Of a DNA stretch of 20,677 nucleotides, positions 1 to 7,232 are shown in pieces (the first letter of the stretch is position 1; the number at the start of each line of letters is the position of its first letter). The position numbers and the translations under genes were made by a program. The stretch lies in NCBI GenBank assembly GCA_002725175.2, contig PBQX02000029.1, positions 1 to 20,677 of the forward strand, written 5' to 3'. The notes beneath the pieces were generated by a model. It was not told where the DNA came from. It saw only the letters and a list, made by a program, of their open reading frames with translations, and ran no database searches. The stretch comes from CACKLF01 sp002725175 (lineage in GTDB: Bacteria; Pseudomonadota; Alphaproteobacteria; Rhodobacterales; Rhodobacteraceae).

Positions 1-5
1 CTTAT

Positions 6-1145
6 TTAACCTTTTGGCTGGTGGACGTGAGCGCTTTGAATTAACCCAAATGCTCCAAGTAGTACAAGCATAGCTGATCCTCCCCAGGATATTAAAGGCA
101 ATGGAACTCCCACAACTGGCGCAAGCCCCATCACCATAGCCATATTGATGAAAAAATATAAAAAAAACATCACTGCTAGTCCAGATGTTAAAAGTGCTCC
201 GAACTTGTATTGATTTTTTGCTGCCGACAAAAGACAGAAAATTACCATTAGGGCGTAGATAATTAAAAGTCCAAGACTTCCAAAGTAACCAAACTCTTCT
301 GCTAAGGTGGTAAAAATGAAATCCGTATGTTTTTCAGGTAAAAAGTCTAACTGACTTTGAGTTCCCTGCATAAAACCTCTTCCAGACAGACCTCCTGAAC
401 CTAACGCAATTTTTGATTGAGTAATATGGTAACCAGCACCTAAAGGATCTAGGGAGGGGTTTAGATAGACATCTATTCTACCCATTTGATAGTCAGTCAA
501 GAATTGCCAACTAGTATTTCTGCTAAGAAATACCGCTGAAACTAATCCCGCCCCAGCAAAGGCACCAACAATAAAATACCAAATATTTACTCCTGCTAAA
601 AACATAACAGCAAATCCAGAAATCAATATAAGGAGACTTGTTCCAAGGTCTGGCTGAGAAAATACTAAGAAAGTTGGTAGAAATATTAATGCTAAAGGAG
701 GAATTAACCATAATGGACTGGATTTTCGGCTAATAGGGATTAAAGAATAATATAGGGCTAAAGCCATAATCAAGGTAACTTTCATAATTTCTGAAGGTTG
801 AAGTCGAATTACTTTAAGGTCGATCCAGCGTTGCGCACCAGCTCCTTCTCCATAAAACATTACAGCTATTAATAGTAGTATCGATCCAATATAAGCAGGA
901 ATCGTTAGGGAGCGCCAAAAATCTATGTGTATAAAGCCAATAATTATCATGGCACCGAAGCCTACGATAAACCTTATAAGTTGAGGTTCTGCCCAAGGTA
1001 ACATGCTTCCACCTGCAACAGAGTATAACATTAGGATGCCAAAAGCCCCAGTAGCTAGAATTAAAATAGCCAAAGGCCAATGAAAGAATAGCAACTTTCT
1101 TATGAAGCTTATATTACCTTCGTTAGCATTTTTAAATATAAACAT
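6..1145 (-). CDS. rodA: RodA, peptidoglycan glycosyltransferase of the elongasome (SEDS family)
   Basis: RodA polymerises lipid II into glycan strands during lateral wall growth and works in the inner membrane with the PBP2 transpeptidase encoded just upstream. The 379-residue product is very hydrophobic, with about ten membrane segments, the usual SEDS architecture and length. Visible family features are LQPSEIMK near residue 117, the HTDFIFTTLAEEFG segment with conserved acidic residues, and the C-terminal signature MGLAPVVGVPLPLISWGGS. It is the last gene seen of the MORN-mreBCD-mrdA-rodA cluster, 34 nt after the mrdA stop. The start is the ATG at 1145; no clear Shine-Dalgarno sequence precedes it, so translational coupling to mrdA is likely. 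The gene is complete, its stop lying at the window edge. Family assignment is firm; choosing RodA over FtsW rests on the mre/mrdA context. Confidence 0.95.
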   Translation of the reverse strand: MFIFKNANEGNISFIRKLLFFHWPLAILILATGAFGILMLYSVAGGSMLPWAEPQLIRFIVGFGAMIIIGFIHIDFWRSLTIPAYIGSILLLIAVMFYGEGAGAQRWIDLKVIRLQPSEIMKVTLIMALALYYSLIPISRKSSPLWLIPPLALIFLPTFLVFSQPDLGTSLLILISGFAVMFLAGVNIWYFIVGAFAGAGLVSAVFLSRNTSWQFLTDYQMGRIDVYLNPSLDPLGAGYHITQSKIALGSGGLSGRGFMQGTQSQLDFLPEKHTDFIFTTLAEEFGYFGSLGLLIIYALMVIFCLLSAAKNQYKFGALLTSGLAVMFFLYFFINMAMVMGLAPVVGVPLPLISWGGSAMLVLLGAFGLIQSAHVHQPKG

Positions 1146-1179
1146 TGTTCATTATTTCAATTTTATAAATTGTTCTTTT

Positions 1180-3036
1180 TTAGGAGATTGATTTTCTATT
1201 GTAGTAAAAAGCGTTTAGCAAAATGTCCCGTCCAATTGGAGCTGCAGCTTGTGCTCCACTTCCCCCATGCTCGATAATTATAGAAACTGCGTACTTAGGA
1301 TTCTTAAATGGTGCGTAGGCAACAAATATAGCGTGATCTCTTTTTTCCCAAGGTAGGTCTTCATTCTTTATAACACCCGTTTCCCTTTCTATCATTGATA
1401 TTCTTCTTACTTGTGAGGTTCCAGTTTTCCCAGCCATAGTGGTTTCTTCGTCCATGATCCTAGATTTATAAGCTGTTCCCTTAGCATTATTCACAGATGA
1501 AAACATTCCTTTTCTAATAATTTCTAGAGAGGATTTATTATAATTTAAATCAGCGAATTCCTTTTGTATTTTATTTATGCCGTCTATTGATTTGATCAGT
1601 TGAGGCTCAATTGCTTTTCCAGATGCTATTCTGGATGCCATTACTGCTAATTGTAAAGGACTTGCTAAGGTAAATCCTTGCCCAACAGCAGCATTGAGAG
1701 TGTCTCCAACTCTCCAGGGCTGGTCAAATTTTTTCTTTTTCCACGATTTGGTTGGCATTAACCCTTGTGTTATAGATGAAAGTGGAAGGTCAAACTTGGT
1801 TCCCAGTCCAAGGTTTTTCGCAGTATTACCAATTCTTTCTATACCCACTTTTCGAGCAACCTCCCAAAAATACACGTCGCAAGATTGAGCAATTGCCTGC
1901 TTGAGGTCCATTTTTCCATGACCGCCTTTCTTTTTCCAGCAATGAAATCTTTGATCTCCCAAATCAAAATGCCCCGGGCATTCAAAGGTGTCATTTTTGG
2001 ACAAGATTCCAGTTTCAAGGGCAGAAAGAGCAACAGCCATTTTTAGGGTAGAAGCTGGAGGGTATGCTCCAGAAATCGCTTTGTTGGATAAGGGTCTCAA
2101 TTTGTTGTTTAGTAAGCTATCCCAATATTTTTGTGAAATACCTAGTACAAACTGATTCGGATCAAATGTTGGCACTGATGATAATGACATTATTTTTCCA
2201 GAATTCACTTCCATTAATACTGAAGAGGCGCAAAGTCCCGATAGTCTCTGATAAGCGTATTCCTGCAATTCATTATCCAAAGTAAGCTGCAGTGTGGCTC
2301 CAGAGAATCCAGATATGCGTTCCGTCTCTCTTATTATACGGCCAGTTGCATTAACTTCTACCTTACTCAAGGAGGCCTTTCCTCTTAAGGTTTCCTCTAG
2401 TTCTCTCTCTACACCTGTTTTTCCTATCTGAAATTTTGGTATTTGAAGTACTGGATCTGGGTTATCAAATTTCTCTAAATCTTTTTTTGATACGGGACCC
2501 ACATAGCCAACTACATGGGCTATACTTGTAGGTTTTTTATAATATCTTGTTAGTCCCATTTCTGGTGAAATTCCTGGCAGTGCTGGTAAGTTAAGTACAA
2601 CTTTGGAGAAACTTTCCCATGATAGATGCTCGGCGATTGTTATGGGAACAAAAGGACTTATCTTGCTAATATTGGATAAGATTTTTTCTATTTCCTTATC
2701 ATCCAAATCTATTAATTTTGATAATTTAACTAGTGTTTCCTTAGGGTTTGAAGTCTCCTCCCTAGTGATAACTAGTTTATAATTCCCAATATTAACTGCC
2801 AATTCTTTTCCGCGTGTATCTAGAATTAAACCTCTTTCAGGCGGTATCAAGCGCATATTTATTCTATTTTCTTCTGCTTGAAGTCTGTATTTTTCACTAT
2901 CCTCAATTTGTAATTTACGCATCCTCCAAGCAAGGATGCCTATTAGAGTCATTTTTCCAAGTCCCAACAAGATGATTCTTCTGGAAACAGATTTTCTGAC
3001 TTTTTCAACGTTTTGTTCGCTAAATAATTTTCTCAT
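1180..3036 (-). CDS. mrdA: Penicillin-binding protein 2, elongation-specific transpeptidase
   Basis: PBP2 cross-links peptidoglycan as the transpeptidase partner of RodA and is the target of mecillinam-type beta-lactams. The 618-residue protein has one N-terminal membrane anchor (about residues 20-37), then a pedestal/dimerisation domain, then the penicillin-binding domain. The active-site motifs are intact: STLK with nucleophile S329 and K332, SCD near residue 386 in place of SxN, and KTGTS from K537. Its start overlaps the mreD stop by 4 nt (ATGA on the minus strand), a strong sign of coupled translation. Length and motif order are normal for the family. A divisome PBP3 is unlikely because the gene sits between mreD and rodA. 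Confidence 0.95.
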   Translation of the reverse strand: MRKLFSEQNVEKVRKSVSRRIILLGLGKMTLIGILAWRMRKLQIEDSEKYRLQAEENRINMRLIPPERGLILDTRGKELAVNIGNYKLVITREETSNPKETLVKLSKLIDLDDKEIEKILSNISKISPFVPITIAEHLSWESFSKVVLNLPALPGISPEMGLTRYYKKPTSIAHVVGYVGPVSKKDLEKFDNPDPVLQIPKFQIGKTGVERELEETLRGKASLSKVEVNATGRIIRETERISGFSGATLQLTLDNELQEYAYQRLSGLCASSVLMEVNSGKIMSLSSVPTFDPNQFVLGISQKYWDSLLNNKLRPLSNKAISGAYPPASTLKMAVALSALETGILSKNDTFECPGHFDLGDQRFHCWKKKGGHGKMDLKQAIAQSCDVYFWEVARKVGIERIGNTAKNLGLGTKFDLPLSSITQGLMPTKSWKKKKFDQPWRVGDTLNAAVGQGFTLASPLQLAVMASRIASGKAIEPQLIKSIDGINKIQKEFADLNYNKSSLEIIRKGMFSSVNNAKGTAYKSRIMDEETTMAGKTGTSQVRRISMIERETGVIKNEDLPWEKRDHAIFVAYAPFKNPKYAVSIIIEHGGSGAQAAAPIGRDILLNAFYYNRKSIS

Positions 3037-3554
3037 AGGCTTTCAGAAAAAAAGAAGCGACTAGTCTTATATCTTAGTCGCAATAAAAAATATAATATTA
3101 ATACTACTACCGGATATGCAAAGGAAGTTATTATTACTTGTTGGGCTGCGACCCCAAAGCCGTTATTGGGTGAAAAAGTAATGGTAAGGAAGAATAACTC
3201 AAACATTAAACCACAGAAAAAAATAGTGGAAAAAAATAATAGCTCCTTCAGAAATTGTCCGTTAAAAAATAATCTCCTATTAATAGTGATTAAATTACTC
3301 AATAAAATCATAAATATAGGCCAAAGACCAATTGGCCTAAATTGAACTATATCAACTAAAAGAGTCAAAAATAAGATAAGAGGGAGGGGTGAGCTCTGTG
3401 GATCCCTTAAGTGCCAAGCAACTATAAAACAAAACAGAAAATCGGGGCTGGGGAAAGTTCTTGGTATGAAATTAACAGGTGCAAGTGGTAGTACGGCCAA
3501 AGTTAAGCCTATAAGAAAAAACTGAGTTAATCTGAAAAAAGACAGTGAATTCAA
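3033..3554 (-). CDS. mreD: MreD, rod shape-determining membrane protein
   Basis: MreD is a small integral inner-membrane member of the MreBCD morphogenetic complex, modulating the MreC-PBP2-RodA interaction. The 173-residue product is almost entirely hydrophobic, with about five or six membrane segments and no catalytic motif, as expected. The start is TTG at 3554. It has a good Shine-Dalgarno sequence (GGGAG, 7 nt upstream), and an in-frame TAA immediately before the TTG rules out any upstream ATG. The gene lies 23 nt after the mreC stop and overlaps mrdA by 4 nt. Sequence similarity in this family is weak, so the assignment leans on size, hydrophobicity and position. Confidence 0.88.
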   Translation of the reverse strand: MNSLSFFRLTQFFLIGLTLAVLPLAPVNFIPRTFPSPDFLFCFIVAWHLRDPQSSPLPLILFLTLLVDIVQFRPIGLWPIFMILLSNLITINRRLFFNGQFLKELLFFSTIFFCGLMFELFFLTITFSPNNGFGVAAQQVIITSFAYPVVVLILYFLLRLRYKTSRFFFSESL

Positions 3555-3577
3555 TTATATGCTCCCAATCATATTTG

Positions 3578-4429
3578 TTATTCTTTCTTAAGCAGATCAA
3601 CATCTTTTCTTAAATTTTTACTTTTTGGAGGCCGTAAAACTCTCAAAAATTCTATATTTGCAAAATCGGCTGCTAATTTAATTAAGAATCCATTTTTGCT
3701 TTTTATTACGCTACCAACTAGTAAGTCAGGTACAAAAATCCCATCAGTTCCGCTCGTAACAATTCGGTAACCCGGCTGAATATCTTCCTCAGAGTCAAAA
3801 AATGTCAACTCAGGGTAAAGAGAATTATTTCCTTTCATTATGGCTTTTGCTCTAATAGGCAAAATTGTTACGGGAATACTAAAGTTCGAATCTGTAACAT
3901 ATATTATCCTTGAAGTATCTTTTCCTATGGTTGCTATTCTTCCAACCAAACCGAGACCGTCTAGAACTGCCGCACCTTCCTTTATNCCATCTAACAATCC
4001 AACGTTAATAAGGGCGGATTGGCTAAAGGGTCCCCCTACGTCTGCTAAAACTTCTCCTGTCAAGAAAACCAAATTTGGGTTTAGTTTTAAGTTGCTTAGA
4101 GCTCTCAATTTTGCGTTATCCTGGTCCAATTGAAGTGCTACTTCTCGCCANCCCTCCATTTTCTGTAATTCACTTTTTAACTCTTGNTTTTGTTTATATA
4201 CACGATTGTAGGCTTTAAAATCAGTAATAACCTTTCCAAGGTTGCTTATTGGCTTCAGTAAAAAACTGAAATTCGGTACTGTTGAGTCTATAATATCCAT
4301 TCTGAGACGTTCAATCCTTTGGTTGTCCACTCGCCAAAGAACAACACAAATTATCATTATAATGCTTGCCAGAACTAACAAGACGAATTTGACTGTGGCC
4401 CATCCGAGAGAATTAGTTTTAGGTGCCAA
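3578..4429 (-). CDS. mreC: MreC, rod shape-determining periplasmic scaffold
   Basis: MreC is anchored in the inner membrane and projects into the periplasm, where it forms filaments that activate PBP2-RodA. The 283-residue product has one membrane segment at about residues 12-31, a heptad-like coiled coil rich in K, E, Q and L at about 80-115, and a beta-rich C-terminal domain including the GEVLADVGGPFSQSALINVG stretch. The start is TTG at 4429: an in-frame TAG lies three codons upstream (4436-4438), and the next ATG falls inside the membrane segment. AGGG just upstream can serve as ribosome binding site. Three ambiguous bases leave single residues undefined without breaking the frame. The protein is shorter than the E. 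coli homologue, mainly at the C-terminus. Confidence 0.92.
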   Translation of the reverse strand: MAPKTNSLGWATVKFVLLVLASIIMIICVVLWRVDNQRIERLRMDIIDSTVPNFSFLLKPISNLGKVITDFKAYNRVYKQXQELKSELQKMEXWREVALQLDQDNAKLRALSNLKLNPNLVFLTGEVLADVGGPFSQSALINVGLLDXIKEGAAVLDGLGLVGRIATIGKDTSRIIYVTDSNFSIPVTILPIRAKAIMKGNNSLYPELTFFDSEEDIQPGYRIVTSGTDGIFVPDLLVGSVIKSKNGFLIKLAADFANIEFLRVLRPPKSKNLRKDVDLLKKE

Positions 4430-4457
4430 ATTACCCTACCACAATTTTATTAAAGAA

Positions 4458-5498
4458 TTAACTTCCGTAGTCAATCACATGTGCGAGTTGTTTTTCGTAT
4501 TCAAGTGATTTTCCGGTCCCTAATGCAACACAATTTAATGATTCCTCTGCAACAGAAATAGCCAAACCAGTTTGCTCTCTTAGGGCAAGGTCTAAGTCTC
4601 CAAGAAGAGCACCGCCACCAGTTAACATTACTCCTCGATCAACGATATCTGCTGCGAGATCAGGAGGTGTACTTTCCAAAGCAGTCATTACAGCTTCACA
4701 AATCTGTTGAACAGGTTCAGAAAGTGCCTCAGCAACTTGCGCTTGGGTAACTTCAGTTTCTTTTGGCACTCCATTTAATAAATCTCTACCTCTAATGTCT
4801 AAAGAAGCACCTCTGCCATCTTCAGGCATCCTTGCTGTTCCAATTTGTGTTTTTATGCGTTCCGCCGTTGACTCGCCTACTAACAAATTATGCTGCCGTC
4901 TCAAATATGAAATAATTGCTTCGTCCATTCTATCTCCCCCTACTCTAACGGACCGAGCATAAACTATGTCACCAAGGCTTAATACAGCTACTTCTGTAGT
5001 TCCTCCCCCAATATCTACTACCATAGAGCCAGTTGGATCTGTTATGGGCATACCTGCACCAATTGCTGCCGCAATAGGCTCAGCAATTAGACCTGCTTTT
5101 CTTGCTCCTGCTGAAAGTACGGATTCTCTTATAGCTCTTTTCTCAACCGGAGTGGCACCATGGGGTACGCAAACAATGATCTTCGGTTTCGCAAATCCAC
5201 CACGACGGTGAACTTTTCGGATAAAATATTTAATCATTTCTTCAGCAACATCAAAATCAGCAATCACACCGTCTCGCATCGGTCTAATTGCTTCAATAGA
5301 CCCAGGGGTTCTGCCTAGCATTAATTTTGCGTCCTCGCCTACTGCCAAAACTTGCTTTTTCCCATCTCGTGTATGGTATGCTACAACAGAAGGCTCATTG
5401 AGAATAACCCCACGACCTTTAACGTAAACTAAGGTATTGGCCGTTCCNANATCTATTGCCATATCTGCCGATATTACGCCTGCAAGTTTTCCAAACAT
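4458..5498 (-). CDS. mreB: MreB, bacterial actin homologue
   Basis: MreB polymerises on ATP beneath the inner membrane and orients the wall-elongation complex. The 346-residue product has the usual length and the actin-fold nucleotide motifs: phosphate loop 1 (D-x-GTANT near residue 16; the ambiguous codon NTN still encodes a hydrophobic residue), phosphate loop 2 (DIGGGTTEVAVLSLG) and the adenosine motif (GGGALLGDL). The ATG at 5498 is preceded by AGGGG with ideal spacing, the best ribosome binding site in this cluster and consistent with MreB being made in excess over MreC and MreD. It is 43 nt downstream of the MORN gene on the same strand, and no convincing terminator lies between them. 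Confidence 0.97.
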   Translation of the reverse strand: MFGKLAGVISADMAIDXGTANTLVYVKGRGVILNEPSVVAYHTRDGKKQVLAVGEDAKLMLGRTPGSIEAIRPMRDGVIADFDVAEEMIKYFIRKVHRRGGFAKPKIIVCVPHGATPVEKRAIRESVLSAGARKAGLIAEPIAAAIGAGMPITDPTGSMVVDIGGGTTEVAVLSLGDIVYARSVRVGGDRMDEAIISYLRRQHNLLVGESTAERIKTQIGTARMPEDGRGASLDIRGRDLLNGVPKETEVTQAQVAEALSEPVQQICEAVMTALESTPPDLAADIVDRGVMLTGGGALLGDLDLALREQTGLAISVAEESLNCVALGTGKSLEYEKQLAHVIDYGS

Positions 5499-5541
5499 TT
5501 ATTTCACCCCTTTTAAGTCTTCTAAGGCTAATAGATGAATC

Positions 5542-6981
5542 CTAATCACCTTCACCTAGAGCTCCCTTTGCTTCNTCAGCTGCTTTTAATTCTTCTTCCG
5601 TTGCTTTCTTCCCATTAGCCCAATAGCCTTCGTACTTCTCTCCCGTTGAATATGTCATTACACCTGTTCCTTGGCGTTTACCTTTTTTGAAATATCCTTC
5701 GTAAATATTTCCATTGGGGTATGTAGCTTTTCCAAGACCTTCGATTTCCCCTTCAAACCACTCACCTTCATAAATAAAGCCATCTTCAGTTACAAATCTA
5801 CCTTGTCCTGATCGTCTGCCAGCCAAAAATTCTCCTTCATANATGGTTCCGTCTGAATAGTTAGCTTTCCCATAACCTTCTCTTACTCCGTTGGCCCATT
5901 CTCCTGAGTAGGTATAGCCATCTTCATATTTCATAACTCCAAAACCATGATTTTTGGCATCTTTAAATTCACCTTCATAAATTAGGCCATTAGAATATTT
6001 TGCTATTCCTTTGCCCTCTATGATNCCATTAACCCATTGGCCTTCATAGGCACTCCCATTTGGATAAGTAATTTTTCCAGTACCGTCTTGCAGGTCATCC
6101 TTTAGGCTTCCCTCATAAATCGAACCGTCTGGGTAAACAATTTTTCCTTTACCCTCCATCTTGCCTTCGCTCCAATTCCCTGTGTAGGAATAGCCATTTT
6201 CTGTGAGAAAAGTACCTTGACCTGATCTTTTATCATCTTCAAAGTATCCAGAGTAACTATCGCCGTTAGCGTATAGTGTGGTTCCTTTCCCATTTCTCCT
6301 ACCTTCAACGAGCTCACCTTCATAGCTGTCGCCATTTGGTTGAATAATATTCCCTTTCCCATTGATATTGCCGCCTTTCCAATCGCCTTTAAATATAATA
6401 CCATTGGCCATTGTGAGGGTTCCAGATCCAGANCTTATTCCTTTCTTTACATTTCCTTCATATACAGCGTTATCGGTGTAGACTATTTTTCCAAAGCCTT
6501 CTTTTTCTCCATTTTCCCAATTACCTTCATATGAATAGCCGTTAGGGCTAATCATTTTCCCAAATCCATGCTGGAGCCCGGCTTTAAAATATCCCTCGAA
6601 ACTAATTCCATTTGTATATATAATTAGGCCCTTGCCCTCGAAATTGCCGTTAAGCCACTCCCCTGCATAAGTTGAGCCATCTGGGAAAACTATTGAACCT
6701 GAACCAGAAGGCTGACCGCTCTTGAATTCACCTTCATATATAGCTCCGTCTGGGTATTCNGCTTTTCCTTCACCTTCAATTCTTCCATCTATCCAGGAGC
6801 CTTCATATGTATATCCATTAGGCAGTCTGTACTTTCCTTGTCCATGCTGTTTGCCATTTAGAAACTCCCCTTCATATATGCCTCCAGTTTCATACTGTTT
6901 TACTATCACTTCACCAAAGGCTATGGTGGCCTCAGAAGTCCAAATAATTAGCCCTATAGCTGTTATTAATATTTTATACAT
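5542..6981 (-). CDS. Exported MORN-repeat protein at the head of the elongasome operon
   Basis: The 479-residue product begins with a hydrophobic signal-like segment (about residues 3-22) with no lipobox cysteine, so export to the periplasm is predicted. From residue 34 to 447 it consists of eighteen consecutive units of exactly 23 residues with the MORN pattern YEGxWxxGxxxGxGxxxYxNG, then a partial nineteenth and a short charged tail ending GEGD. No enzymatic domain is visible; MORN arrays generally form long curved beta-solenoids used as scaffolds, or as lipid- or protein-binding surfaces. The start is the ATG at 6981, chosen because it gives the signal segment; its ribosome binding site is poor. 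It is co-oriented with mreB, 43 nt upstream of it. A role in wall growth or envelope organisation is inferred from position only. Five ambiguous bases leave five residues undefined. Confidence 0.9.
   Translation of the reverse strand: MYKILITAIGLIIWTSEATIAFGEVIVKQYETGGIYEGEFLNGKQHGQGKYRLPNGYTYEGSWIDGRIEGEGKXEYPDGAIYEGEFKSGQPSGSGSIVFPDGSTYAGEWLNGNFEGKGLIIYTNGISFEGYFKAGLQHGFGKMISPNGYSYEGNWENGEKEGFGKIVYTDNAVYEGNVKKGIXSGSGTLTMANGIIFKGDWKGGNINGKGNIIQPNGDSYEGELVEGRRNGKGTTLYANGDSYSGYFEDDKRSGQGTFLTENGYSYTGNWSEGKMEGKGKIVYPDGSIYEGSLKDDLQDGTGKITYPNGSAYEGQWVNXIIEGKGIAKYSNGLIYEGEFKDAKNHGFGVMKYEDGYTYSGEWANGVREGYGKANYSDGTXYEGEFLAGRRSGQGRFVTEDGFIYEGEWFEGEIEGLGKATYPNGNIYEGYFKKGKRQGTGVMTYSTGEKYEGYWANGKKATEEELKAAXEAKGALGEGD
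5611..6882 (-). repeat. Tandem array of 69-bp MORN-coding units (18 full, 1 partial)
   Basis: Within the MORN gene, full units run from 6882 down to 5641 with a constant 69-nt period and no insertion or deletion; a partial unit continues to about 5611. Nearly every unit contains G-x-G at the same position and ends in NG or DG. The position after the YEG-x core alternates between an aliphatic or Phe residue and Trp, so the true module is two units (138 bp), with one slip at units 9/10 (6193-6330). Confidence 0.93.
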
Positions 6982-7017
6982 TTTATGGTTTAAAGCTCAT
7001 TGAATTTGCTGTCACAT

Positions 7018-7047
7018 TTTATAGCATTGTTTGGCTTAATAATGCAA
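7018..7047 (-). promoter_or_regulatory. Putative promoter of the MORN-mreBCD-mrdA-rodA operon
   Basis: On the minus strand a TATAAA -10-like element (7018-7023) lies 18 nt downstream of TTGCAT (7042-7047). Initiation would leave a leader of roughly 30 nt before the MORN ATG. The -10 matches sigma-70 consensus at five of six bases, the -35 at only three. It is the best candidate in the divergent region, but it is a pattern match only. Confidence 0.4.
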
Positions 7048-7129
7048 TTAGAGAAAGGACACAATCTTTTTAAATAGGGTAAGAAAAAAATTTAATAAAG
7101 ATTTGACCTTGAAATTTGGAATAGGTTAT

Positions 7130-7158
7130 TTGAAACTTAAATGAGTATAATATAGTAT
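7130..7158 (+). promoter_or_regulatory. Putative promoter of nadE-gltX
   Basis: TTGAAA (7130-7135) is followed after 17 nt by TAGTAT (7153-7158), inside a run of overlapping TATAAT/TATAGT-like hexamers at 7146-7161. A second -35-like TTGACC occurs at 7103-7108. The exact -10 cannot be chosen by eye, so this marks a likely promoter zone rather than a defined start site. Confidence 0.3.
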
Positions 7159-7232
7159 AGTAACATTAGTTGATTGGGNTCTTTTTNTTNGTTGGCTTTA
7201 GATTCAAAGCTATATCAATCTAGAATAAGGTG

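Larger units (their letters stand above)
6982..7229. other. Divergent intergenic region between the MORN gene and nadE
   Basis: This is the longest gene-free stretch in the window (about 250 nt). It is very AT-rich and carries outward-facing promoter candidates for both flanking genes. I see no tRNA, no riboswitch-like fold, no credible small gene and no long repeat. Three ambiguous bases at 7179-7190 fall in its T-rich part. Confidence 0.7.

Noticed and set aside
6102..6404. 100-codon frame on the minus strand inside the MORN gene
   Set aside because: It is the periodic MORN DNA read in another frame; its length follows from the repeat structure and its composition is not protein-like.
5641..6882. 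Regular 69-bp repetition resembling a CRISPR or satellite array
   Set aside because: The period is an exact multiple of three, the frame is open throughout, units vary gradually, and there is no separation into identical repeats and unique spacers.
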